Shown here: piece after piece, positions 47,811-57,877 of the stretch
Position numbering within the stretch: the stretch's first letter is position 1
Layout: each line of letters opens with the position of its first letter
Assembly: GCA_963576565.1 (NCBI GenBank)
Contig: OY755042.1
Coordinates: 112,397,314-112,461,313, forward strand
Direction of reading: 5' to 3'
Source of the DNA: Aspidapion aeneum
Lineage: Eukaryota > Arthropoda > Insecta > Coleoptera > Brentidae
Length of the DNA: 64,000 nucleotides
The notes under the pieces: model-generated
The model's database searches: none
Seen by the model: the letters and a program-made list of their open reading frames with translations, nothing else
Told to the model about the DNA's origin: nothing
Program-made: the position numbers and the translations under genes

Positions 47811-49060
47811 CTTGTTAGTAGAGTTAACAACCCCTCCAAGTTTTATGGACTTCTAAAAGTAGTTAGTAGTTACGAAATTTCAAAAAACTTCGAAAATGCC
47901 ACTCCAACTCACTCACTCATATATAGATTATCAAAATTCTACTGTATTTCCCGAGGGATGGCTCGATCACCGATTTTTGTACACCAAAAGGAAATACCTA
48001 CGGTATAATACCTATGGTATTTCCTGGTATTTAATAGTATTTCCTAGTATTTCAATGGTATTTCCTAGTATTTCCGAAGCACTGGTATTTTCTAGTATTT
48101 CCCAAGCCCGGTCTTTCCTAGGATATTTCCCAGTACTTCTCAAGTATTTCCCCTAACCTGTACACCAAAAGGAAATACGAGCCACCCCTCGGTATTTCCA
48201 GACATGCTACAAAGCTGAAATTTGGCAGACTGATAAAAACTATGACCAGACCTTTGGAAAAATTAAAAAACTCCATAATTCTAATTTACTTCCCTCCCCT
48301 ATACATGTAAATGTATGTAAAAGTAACATTGTCCACTTTCAGAAGCGCTAGAGAGCTGAGCTTTGGTAGACTGAGAGGAAATATGATAAAACTATACGAA
48401 AAAATTTAAAAACCCCAAAAATTTAATTACCTTTCCTCCCCTATAAATGTAAAATTATGTAAAAGTAACATTACTCATTTCCAGAAACGCTAGAGAACTG
48501 AGCTTTGGAAGACCGATAGGAACTATGATAAAACTATGCAAAAATATTAAAAAACCCCAAAAGTTTGAATTACATTCCATCCCATATAAATGAAAAATGA
48601 TGTAAAAGTAACATTGCCCACTTCCAGAAACGCTAGAAAGCTGAGCTTTGGAAGAATGATAGGAACTGTGATAAAACTATAGGAATATTTTTTATAACAC
48701 CAACATTTTAATTTACTTCCCTTCCCTATAAATATAAAGTTATGTAAAAGTAACATTGCCAGTAGGGTTCCTGGAAGTGTCCAGGAGCGATACAGAGCTG
48801 AGCTTTAGAAGGCTGACAGGAACTATAATAAAACCATGATTGAAAAGTCAAAAAACCTCAAAAATTTTGCATTGCGAAAGTTTTGAACATTATGCAGTGC
48901 TAAATTGAACATAAAGAAGTTTAAAAAAATATTTCCAAACTAGTAAGAACCTTTGGTTTGAAATTTGTATTGGAGAACTTGGCTTTACTTTTATCTCAAT
49001 TCTTTTTACGAAATATGATTTATATATTCTCTATTTTTTGGTAAAACTTTTTTATTTACA
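47811..49060 (-). repeat. Family G, second large copy
   Basis: Reverse order compared with 13.6-15.1 kb: tail block first (47,820-47,950), then about four ~140-bp units, then the AACTAGTAAGAACCTTT module at 48,938. That module is in the same plus orientation as in the first copy although the units are inverted. Confidence 0.7.
47951..48192. mobile_element. Small TIR element carrying a GTATTTCC minisatellite
   Basis: Ends CCGAGGGATGGCTCG and CGAGCCACCCCTCGG with TATTTC duplicated on both sides. The paralogous G copy at 63,911 reads straight through (CTGTACTTCTAGGCATGC). The interior (48,005-48,150) is a degenerate array of GTATTTCCTA units. A CACCAAAAGGAAATAC phrase occurs near each end. Confidence 0.75.
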
Positions 49061-49490
49061 GAATTTAAATTTCCTCTTAAATTGACCTCAACGTTTCCTC
49101 CCCTCAAATTTTCCGTCTCTGTTTTTGAGAGTGCGCGCGAACTACATCACATATTCAGCCTATTACTTTTTGCAATTCTCAAATATTAAGCTCACTCAAC
49201 CAAAAAAAAAAAGAATAATTTTTTTTTGCAAAGTTTTTATTTATGATCAAAAAGAAAAAAAGAAACTAATTATTTGAGTCCTAATTTTTATGAATCGTTT
49301 TAGTGGCCTTATTTTTATGCATATATATCTCAGATGGCGTGCGCCGCTGTATTCATGAGGGCGTCAATAGCCTGGGGGCCAATTTGCTTAATAATTAATT
49401 ACAATCTGAATTATTACAGTATCAACAAAAGTAAGCACGAAAGCACTTTTCCATAATATTTCTGTTTATATAATATATAATTCAATGTCG
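49061..49490. other. Unassigned
   Basis: No recognised feature. Confidence 0.4.
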
Positions 49491-49567
49491 GTAGTGGTAT
49501 TTTCCCTCGGAGTAGTTGTTTCTGTTGGTTTCACGCAACTTATGCTCTACACGGAGCTATCGCCTGC

Positions 49568-49612
49568 ATTCACCTGAGGATGGCCCAAAAAAGGCCGAAA
49601 CCGGTTGTGGAT
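49568..49612 (+). ncRNA. Hammerhead-ribozyme-like fold (candidate)
   Basis: CTGAGGA (49,574-49,580) fits the CUGANGA core. GGCC (49,582-49,585) pairs with GGCC (49,593-49,596) as stem II. GAAA follows (49,597-49,600), then ACCGGT as a palindromic stem III. ATTCAC (49,568) pairs with GTGGAT (49,607) as a 6-bp stem I with one wobble. Cleavage would be after T49,606. An unpaired T at 49,581 before stem II is not canonical. Such motifs are known in Penelope-like retroelements and retrozymes. Confidence 0.3.
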
Positions 49613-50169
49613 TGGCATGGATCACTGTTCCTTCAGACTGTCAGGACGTGTTCCAAACAGGGATCATTCGTATCCTTGTGATCGACGTTGGAGAGAGTGA
49701 AATCAACTATATTGAACATTTCAAAATGACCGCTATCAAAACGTGTTAAATCATTTGGATACTCGGTTGACTTGGGAAGATGTGATTTCTCATTCTAACC
49801 GATTTAAAGAATTCATACACTGGATAAACCACGTAAATGTATATATGTGTATGAGGCACTAATGTCTAAAATCTATAAATTTAAAATGGTATTTTACACT
49901 TTGCAATTATTATAAGATATAATAAGGTTAACATTATAGATAACTGTACATCATGGCAACCCATAAAAAATTAATATTTTTAATAAAAATCTTAATTGGA
50001 GAAACTATAACTCGGACAATAAATTAAAGGAGAAATATTTTCATACCTCATAATTAAAGGTTTACACACATGAAAATACAATGTTAGGTGCACGTAGGTT
50101 TTAACATAAAAAGTATAACAGTAAACATTGGAAACACAAGCAAAATTTTTTATTATTCTGTTGTTATTT
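49613..50169. other. Unassigned
   Basis: No recognised gene. Confidence 0.4.
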
Positions 50170-51200
50170 ACTTACTCTACTCTATTCCACTTTACTCTAC
50201 TCTCCTCTACGCTACTCTACGCTACTCTACGCTACTCTACGTTACTCTACGCTACTCTACGCTACTTTACGCTACTCTACGCTACTCTACTCTACTCGAC
50301 TTTACTCTACTTTACTCTACTTTACCCTACTTTACTCTACTTTACTCTACTTTACTCTACCTTACTCTACTTTACTCTACTTTACTCTACTTTACTCTAC
50401 TTTACTCTAGTTTACTCTACTTTACTCTACTTTACTCTACTTTACTCTACTTTACTCTACTTTACTCTACTTTACTCTACTTTACTCTAATTTACTCTAC
50501 TTTACTCTACTTTACTCTACTATACTCTACTTTACTCTACTTTACTCTACTTTACTCTACTTTACTCTACTTTACTCTACTTTACTCTACTTTATTCTAC
50601 TTTACTCTACTTTACTCTACTTTACTCTACTTTACTCTACTTTACTCTACTTTACTCTACTTTACTCTACTTTACTCTACTTTACTCTACTTTACTCTAC
50701 TTTACTCTACTTTACTCTACTTTACTCTACTTTACTCTACTTTACTCTACTTTACTCTACTTTACTCTACTTTACTCTACTTTACTCTACTTTACTCTAC
50801 TTTACTCTACTTTACTCTACTTTACTCTACTTTACTCTACTTTACTCTACTCTACTCTACTCGACTCTACTCTACTCTACTCTACTCTACTCTACTCTAC
50901 TCTACTCTACTCTACTCTACTCTACTCTACTCTACTCTACTCTACTTTACTCTACTTTACTCTACTTTACTCTACTTTACTCTACTTTACTCTACTTTAC
51001 TCTACTTTACTCTACTTTACTCTACTTTACTCTACTTTACTCTACTTTACTCTACTTTACTCTACTTTACTCTACTTTACTCTACTTTACTCTACTTTAC
51101 TCTACTTTACTCTACTTTACTCTACTTTACTCTACTTTACTCTACTTTACTCTACTTTACTCTACTTTACTCTACTTTACTCTACTCTAATCTACTCTGC
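50170..51200. repeat. TTTACTCTAC / TCTAC satellite, 1 kb
   Basis: Tandem pentamers in higher-order blocks: variants with GCTAC (to ~50,290), then the 10-bp unit TTTACTCTAC (to ~50,850), then pure TCTAC (to ~50,945), then the 10-bp unit again with phase moved by 5 (to ~51,180). Long open frames across it are repeat artefacts. Confidence 0.98.
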
Positions 51201-51662
51201 TCTTATGCATGTTATTCCATTTAAATTGACTCTATTCGACTAAAACCGATGTAAATACTAAAAACACAGACAGTTTGTTTGGTTTAAGATTTACCGGAAA
51301 CCTTATTCATATTATCTTAAGTTCGTAGATAGCTACATGGTTTTAGATCTTAATAATGCTCCGCCCATAAACAATACAGTTTCTTTGGCTATAAATTTTA
51401 TTGGCCGTTAATATTATTGTAATTAATGATTTTCTACTGATTAATGCTTTGGCTTGCTTGTTTTGAGACAACACAAGAAGTCGTAAATCAAGCGAGAAGA
51501 AGCCCTTAAGTACCACTTTCAAAAACGCTAATTTATATAATTTGAATAGCGATAATAATCGCCTCGAACTTATTAAAAAGTATGAAAAATGTTTAAAGAT
51601 AAGAATAACGCACAATTTACTCAAAAAAATCTAATATATAGCTGCTATATTGTATATTTATC
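51201..51662. other. Unassigned
   Basis: No recognised gene. Confidence 0.4.
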
Positions 51663-51772
51663 CAGTGGCGGCTGCTACCGAGGGGGCAACGGGGCAGTGC
51701 CCTCCCAAAACTAGACAACAAACAGTATTTTTAATTGATTGTGTAGTTCTTTTTTATTATTACAAGCTTTTA

Positions 51773-52350
51773 TTTAGCTTCAGATGTTCTGTCTAACTAT
51801 CTAACTATCTAACTATCTAACTAACTATCTATCAAATCTTGTGAAGCGTTTTTGACACACTTCCCATTATCCGATTTGGATGAAATTTGGTATACACATA
51901 GTGGTCCCATGACAATACAACATTAAGAAAAAAATATCCATCCAACCCCTACCCCCACCCCTTCTATAGAAAAATGTGTTTTTGACACACTTCCCGTTAT
52001 CCGATTTGGATAAAATTTGGTATACACATAGTGGTCCGATGATAATACAACAATAAGAAAAAAATGGCCGCAAATCAAAGCATAAGTTAATCTAAATTTG
52101 TAATCTAAACACCTAAAGAATATTCAACACAGCAGGTCATGTTTGATGTACTGCAATGTTATCCCATTGCCATGCCTATGTCAGAGAAATGCTGGGGTAT
52201 CTTGGGTCGGGATAGGTGGGTTTGGTACCTCTGCATTTTTCTGCTAGATTGATTCTTGCAAATAGTGATATTTAATTGATACGGATATCTTATCGTGCTA
52301 ACATCGTCAAAATTTCCATTAGTTACCGTTAGTTAGTATTTTATAAAAGC
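51773..52350. repeat. Insertion with (ACTATCTA)n and duplicated block
   Basis: A CTATCTAA repeat (51,797-51,835) is followed by two copies of a ~115-bp unit (TTTTTGACACACTTCCC, then CCGATTTGGATGAAATTTGG). The order microsatellite, then CCGATTT...AAATTTGG resembles family D. Confidence 0.6.
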
Positions 52351-53010
52351 TTGTGTTAAAAAAAAATTTTTACCAAATTTATTTTAATCTGTGGTTAACA
52401 AAAGGTGATTAATTGGGTAAACTTTTTTAGTGTAAATAATTACAAGCTGGCAGCACCGCGCGAGACAAGACTTTAATTTCACTCATTTATCAGCAGGGCT
52501 GGGTGGCTGTTCTCGCGCGAAGGCGGGAGGAATGTTTGTTTTAGTTGACGTCGGCCATATTCATCATGCGAAAGCCTTGCAGATCGCGTGTCCATTGCTT
52601 TTTTTGTTTTTGTTTGTTTTCAAAATGGAAATAAATACCGTCGATTATATAATTAACTGTGCAAATTTAAATACGTTGACATATGAACTTCGATTACAAA
52701 TAAAATCTTTAGGGCCACAGAGACCGAAACTAAAAATCCTAAAAATTAACCAAAATTTTAGTGCAAGTAATTGTATGCGGTTGTGAAAAACGAAATCCTT
52801 TTTTTTGCTGTATTTGTCTTATTATCCACAAAGTGATCCTGCATGGGTGGCAAAGAGAATGTGTGATATCAAGCACTTGTGTGTGAAAAGTTAGACACAA
52901 AGTAAGTGCCATAACCACATAGAATTTTCTATGCGAGGCAAGACTGATATTAGGTGCCAATTGAATGGTGCCTATAGGCAAAACATTACTGAACATCATG
53001 AAAATGTGCA

Positions 53011-53293
53011 AAGAACCACCGTCACAACAAGACACTAGCAAAATCACGTTCCCGAAAAAAGTGAATTTGAGGTGAAAAAACTGGACGTTTAAACGTCGAC
53101 TGGAGCTGCAAGAGAGTCCGAGGTAGGTGCCTTTTCATATAAAATTCCATATGTATCGTAACTTTCCATTTTCAATCGTCAATATCGACAATTAGTTTTA
53201 AATGTGCTTGTGAAGCCAATACCGGCGACCTATCGAAGGAAATTCCGTTATTTTTCAGCCCTTGCACGCACATTTAATGGTAAAAAAAGAATA
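53011..53293. other. Unknown insertion or replacement inside hAT-A5
   Basis: hAT-A similarity stops at AAATGTG and resumes at TAGGTTAAAAGACT. The intervening sequence matches nothing else in the window. Confidence 0.5.
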
Positions 53294-53415
53294 CTTGGTA
53301 GGTTAAAAGACTATTTAAAATTCTGTGGGATTTTTGAGGTTGCTCTACGGGACCATGAAGAGTCTGAAACTGGTGCTAATCCAAGCACTTTGCGCATGTA
53401 AAAGAAGGGCGAATA

Positions 53416-54004
53416 TATACCAAGCCAACTGCTGACACTCTACAAAGCCCAGATTCGACCAACTATGGAGTACTGCTCACATATATGGAGTGCGGCACCC
53501 AAACATACCGAAATGCTTTTGAACACCGTGCAAAAACGAGCTATCAAGCTGATCAATGACCCTGCACTTACTCGTAGCTGGGATAGCCTCGAACATCGAA
53601 GAACTGTGGGCGATCTATCTCTCTTCTACAGGTATTTTCACGGAAAATGCTCTGAAGAGTTGGCACGTATGATCCCCGCGGGAGTAGCACCTACTAGGCG
53701 AACACGTCAAACAGACGGTAACCATCAATGTACTGTCAAAATAGAGGCACCAAGAACCTCATTATATCAGAATTCATATCTCTAGAGAACAGCATCGCTG
53801 TGGAATAAACTCCCTGTGACAGTTTTCCCTGCAGGTTACAACCTGAACCGTTTCAAAACCAACACACACCAACATTTCCGCGCACTGGCCGCATCTCAAG
53901 CGTGATAGGGATCTCCTTGCGAGTGCGCTTAACCGTAAAATAAAAATAAATAAATGGTTCCATGCATATACATAATATTCCAATACCCACGGTAACTGCC
54001 CATT
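53416..54004 (+). pseudogene. LINE C-terminus, copy 1, with 21-bp TSD
   Basis: A 21-bp exact duplication (53,395-53,415 and 54,005-54,025) flanks the insert. It encodes YKAQIRPTMEYCSHIW, LLNTVQKRAIKLINDPAL, then LSLFYRYFHGKCSEEL and, after a stop, RTASLWNKLPVTVFPAGYNL. This is the C-terminal region of I/Jockey-group LINEs. The true C-terminal codons pass a TAG at 53,783. After an AAATA run, 60 more bases follow before the duplication. Confidence 0.85.
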
Positions 54005-54028
54005 CATGTAAAAGAAGGGCGAATAGAC

Positions 54029-54214
54029 AGTCGCCGTCGTGGTGTAGTGGTAGCAATGTTTGTTTCCCACACCGGCGGTCCGGGTTCGATTCCTGGCTAG
54101 GTACTTGGTTGTTTGTGTTTGTTTAAAAATGCTTTAACCTTGCTAAAACTTTGTGAAACTGGGCGATTGATCCTGATTGGATGGAAAGTCCCAGTATAAA
54201 TAAAAAATAAAAAA
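54029..54214 (+). ncRNA. tRNA-derived SINE
   Basis: Box A-like GGTGTAGTGGTAGCA (54,041-54,055) and a perfect box B GGTTCGATTCC (54,083-54,093) at tRNA spacing, with an ATAAATAAAAAATAAAAAA tail. It has an internal RNA polymerase III promoter and should depend on a LINE for movement. It sits 3 bases after the LINE duplication. The duplication around it is only GAC, so the ends are uncertain. Confidence 0.8.
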
Positions 54215-54374
54215 GACTATCTATAAACAAATAAACTAAAAACTACACCAATAAGCAGCTCGTTTGCAAAATGCTAAAATAAAATTGTTTAGGTAAGTTC
54301 TTTTATCTCCTTTTCCATGCAATCTAAATTGCTGCCTGCCCCCCCCCAAATTATAACGTCACCAGCCGCCACTG

Positions 54375-54809
54375 GTCCCCACCCCAAACGTGTCCAATAA
54401 GGAGATAAAAAAAGTAACAATAAAGAATCAGTAACCTGTATAGTAAGATAGCTTGATATAAATATACCTGCTAACCAATGGGAAACCTAAGGATTTTAAA
54501 GGTCCATTTTCCGTCCAAAATTAAACACGTCACAAAATTATTTTAAAATCCTTTCTGTTTCTGAAAATTCGTCGAGCCGCGAATAAATGAAATAAGTTGA
54601 ATCCCTGTTAAGCAAACATAATTTTCGGGGTGAAACAATCAATCCCTTTGGGATTAAAGTAAAATGCGGGGGGGATTAGAAAAATTGAAATGAGTTCCCG
54701 AAATGCAAACGCAAATTCGAGAAAGATTGAGTCAATCGTTGTAAAATATAAATAGATTTAGTATAATAAAGCAAAACTTTATTATAGATAGATATAATAG
54801 ATAAAACAG
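54375..54809. other. Unassigned
   Basis: No recognised feature. Confidence 0.4.
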
Positions 54810-55785
54810 TAAATCCACTTTATTGCTTTGTAGATGATGGCAATGTAGTCTCCTCAGTCATACCACCCACTCAGTGTCTATCCGCACGTGAATTCCATCA
54901 TCTTAGACTAACTCAAATATCGCAGATAAATAACGACCTGGATATAATAGAGGACTGGGGGCAACAAAAACCTTGTACAGTTCAACGCGCAGAAAACCCA
55001 AGCAGCCCTGTTTTCAAAAAAGTCCAGGACCGGTGAGCCAAACATCATGCTATCTGGAAGTGCTGTCACATTGCAGAGCCAGTTGAACATCTTAGGAGTC
55101 ACTGCAGAGACCAACATGTCTTGGCATAGTCACGTGGCAGATATAGCTAAAAGGGCGTCCCAAAAGCTGGGGTGCTATTTCGTACAAGACATCTGTATAC
55201 ACCAAGCCAACTGCTGACACTCTACAAAGCCCAGATTCGACCAATTATGGAGTACTGCTCACATATATGGAGTGCGGCACCCAAACATACCTTAATGCTT
55301 TTGAACACCGTGCAAAAACGAGCTATCAAGCTGATCAATGACCCCGCACTTACCCGTAGCTGGGATAGCCTCGAACATTGAAGAACTGCGGGCGATCTAT
55401 CTCTCTTCTATAGGTATTTTCACGGAAAATGCTCTGAAGAGTTGACACGTATGATCCCCCCGGGAGTAGCACCTACTAGGCGAACACGTCAAACAGACGG
55501 TAACCATCAATGTACTGTCAAAATAGAGGCACCAAGAACCTCATTATATCAGAATTCATATCTCTAGAGAACAGCATCGCTGTGGAATAAACTCCCTGTG
55601 ACAGTTTTCCCTGCAGGTTACAACCTGAACCGTTTCAAAACCAACACAACATTTCCGCGCACTGGCCGCTTCTCAAGCGTGATAGGGATCTCCTTGCGAG
55701 TGCGCTTAACCGTAAAAAAAATAAATAAATGGTTCCATGCATATACATAATATTCCAATACCCACGGTAACTGCCCATTCATGAT
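54810..55785 (+). pseudogene. LINE RT fragment, copy 2 (longer)
   Basis: Begins exactly before the catalytic block (NPLYCFVDDGNVVSS, F-x-D-D). It runs through WGQQNLVQFNAQKTQAALFS (with a shift), LNILGVTAETNMSWHSHVAD, YKAQIRPIMEYCSHIW and on to NKLPVTVFPAGYNL. Nearly identical to copy 1 over their shared 600 bases, including the same in-frame TAG after NSYL, and sharing the ~60 bases beyond the A-rich run. Stops and a TGA at 55,379 inactivate it. Confidence 0.85.
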
Positions 55786-56180
55786 GCAAACATGAGGGCC
55801 TTGGGGTCCTCAAGCAAAAAAGACCTGCTTGGTTGCTTTCAAAGACATATGCATATTATTTCCATATAGTACGTATTATTGCAATACCTACGGTACCTTA
55901 CGATGCAGAATGCAAACATATTTGAAATAGCAATATCAATAGGTATAAGTCTTCGATTCTTTTTGCGTTCCTTAAGATAAAATTTCCTGATTGCTTATAC
56001 TTTTACGCATTTTATTCTTGTATTCGTTACGTCTAATCATCGGCGTACAGTTGACAAAAACTCTATCCATGTAAGTTTGGTATCTCTGCATTTTTCGTAT
56101 CTTTATTTCTGATTGTTTGCATCAAACGCCAACCATTGTGTAAATAGGTAACAGGGAGTATTGGAATATTACGTATATGG
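55786..56180. other. Unassigned
   Basis: No recognised gene. Confidence 0.4.
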
Positions 56181-56760
56181 TTCCATGACGGATCTGATAC
56201 CTTTCGAGCTCACTAGCACACCAGCAGCGTAGCGTGGGGGGGGGAGGCGCGGGGGGTTCGTCGCCCCCCCGCCCCGATGGTAGGGGCGCCCCATAGGTGG
56301 CCGAAGCGCCCTCAGCTTTATTAAGTCGGGCCGGTAACGGCCAATTGAGTGGGTGCCAAAGGAAACTAACGACATGAAGACCTTTTTTTTTTTTGTTTTT
56401 TTTTTTTTGTTTTTTGGTCGCAAGATTCGTGAGAGGCGCCCTTGTGACTTATTGGCCGCCCCCTCACACATGATGACCTTTTTTTTTTGGTCGCAAGATT
56501 TGTGAGAGGCGCCCTTTTGACCTTTTTTTTTTGTCACAAGATTTTTCATCAGTTTTCAGAGGCGCCCTTTTTAGCTGCCCCCCCCCCCCCCGCCCTTTCG
56601 GGGACGCTACGCCGCTGTAGCACACTACAAGTGAACTCCGCGCTATATCAGCCAGTTTTTTAAAAATATCTCAGAAACAAAAGCTTTTATGAAGTTTTTG
56701 TTTATCACATAAATTATTGGAAAAAATGCGTTCCACTGCATTCCGGAAACCTTAAAAAGA
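56181..56760 (+). repeat. Family E head, split by a MITE
   Basis: Matches 34,203-34,330 (GACGGATCTGATAC, AAATATCTCAGAAAC) but lacks the 168-bp array. Confidence 0.75.
56222..56617. mobile_element. C/G-run hAT-type MITE, 396 bp
   Basis: Perfect 8-bp duplication TAGCACAC. Ends CAGCAGCGTAGCGT and (reverse) CAGCGGCGTAGCGT. The family E copy at 34,236 shows the empty site. It contains long C, G and T runs and a repeated AAGATT-GTGAGAGGCGCCC unit. Related ends occur at 14.25 and 62.4 kb. Confidence 0.9.
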
Positions 56761-56827
56761 TAGCATAATTCCAATTTTTAAACTGTCAAAAAACTGTTAT
56801 CAGCATTAACAGATTTTGACCAAAATA

Positions 56828-57868
56828 CAGTGGCGGCTGTTGACGTTATAAATTGGGGGGGGGGGTAGAAATTTATATTGCATAAAAAATGAGATAAAAA
56901 AACTTTCCTAAACAATTTTATTTTAGCGTTTTACAAACAAGCAGCTACTTGGTGTGGTGTTAGCTCCCGCTAAATTTCGCGTTTGTAAATTTTAAAACCA
57001 CACAATTGAATGACGGACAGAGTGCATTCGCGCATTTTGGACATGCGCACCAAGAATCAGAGAGATCCTTTTTCGACCGCCTCGAGAAATGGCGTGTTAA
57101 TTTACTTTCTCCAACTATTTCAAATTTCTACACCTGAAAGTGCTCGATTTTGGTGTACTGAAGCATAGAACTAGAAACTTCAGCCCTTCAGCTACGTGGT
57201 GACATCATTAGATCCAGATAGGGGCCCCTTGGAAGTGGAGAAATTGGCTGCAAACTGGTGAGTGCTTTGTCTCTGATTTCCCTTGTGTGGTACCCACAAT
57301 TAACCTATGGACCTTTTAATTATTTCGTAATTTCATATCAATATATTTATGTTTGTTCGCGCTTTCATTAATTAAATTATATACAGTCCATTGCATTTAT
57401 CGTTTTTCTTACTGCGGACATAACAGTGTGGTTATTTAAATAAGCAGCACTTACTTTTCACTAAAGTGCTTGATATCACACATTCTCTTTGCCACCCACG
57501 CAGGATCACTTCATGGATTGTTCATAATAAGACAAAAAAAGCAAAAAAAATTATTTCGTTTTTCACAGCCGTACAACCAGTTTTCAGCATCGTATAATTT
57601 TTGATAACTTGCACTAAAATTTTGGTCAATGTTGGTCTATGTGACCCTAAAGATTTTATTTGTAATCGAAGTTCATATGTCAACGTATTTAAATTTGCAC
57701 AGTTAGTTATATAATCGACGGTATTTATTTCCATTTTGAAAACAAACAAAACCAAAAACAGACAATGGACACGCGACCGGCAAGGCTTTTAACTACTGAC
57801 CTACCCTAAATCAAAACAAACTCGGAATCGGCAACCGTAGGAAGGCCAACGAACGTTTTCGCACGATG
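56828..57868 (-). mobile_element. hAT-A copy 6 (interrupted)
   Basis: Left terminus CAGTGGCGGCTGTTGACG is followed by ~130 bases of hAT-A. A 467-bp foreign stretch follows (56,960-57,426), then hAT-A resumes to the GCACGATGAAT block. The reverse strand at 57,540-57,755 keeps MEINTVDYITNCANLNTLTY. The foreign stretch ends its one protein-like run at 57,255. Confidence 0.7.
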
Positions 57869-57877
57869 AATACAAAT

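Larger units (their letters stand above)
51663..54374 (+). mobile_element. hAT-A copy 5, full-length, with nested insertions
   Basis: Both termini are present (CAGTGGCGGCTGCTAC; GTCACCAGCCGCCACTG). Its parts are 51,663-51,772, 52,383-53,010, 53,294-53,415 and 54,215-54,374. The coding remnant at 52,600-52,786 reads MEINTVDYIINCANLNTLTY and KSLGPQRPKLKILKINQNFS. Insertions: a microsatellite repeat, an unknown ~283-bp piece, a LINE with TSD and a SINE. The outer flanks (TATTTATC and GTCCCCAC) do not match as a duplication, so the two ends may not come from one insertion. Confidence 0.75.

Noticed and set aside
50088..51224. A 378-codon open frame of LLYFTLLYST repeats
   Set aside because: It is a direct reading of the pentamer satellite. 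All frames stay open because the repeat lacks stops, and there is no codon signature.
54029..54214. A functional tRNA gene
   Set aside because: Boxes A and B are good, but there is no acceptor-stem pairing or mature 3' end. The A-rich tail fits a SINE.
51663..54374. 8-bp target duplication for hAT-A5
   Set aside because: The flanks TATTTATC and GTCCCCAC do not match.
56169..56549. A 126-codon minus-strand frame
   Set aside because: Crosses the MITE boundary and homopolymer runs. Composition is set by poly(T)/poly(C) tracts.
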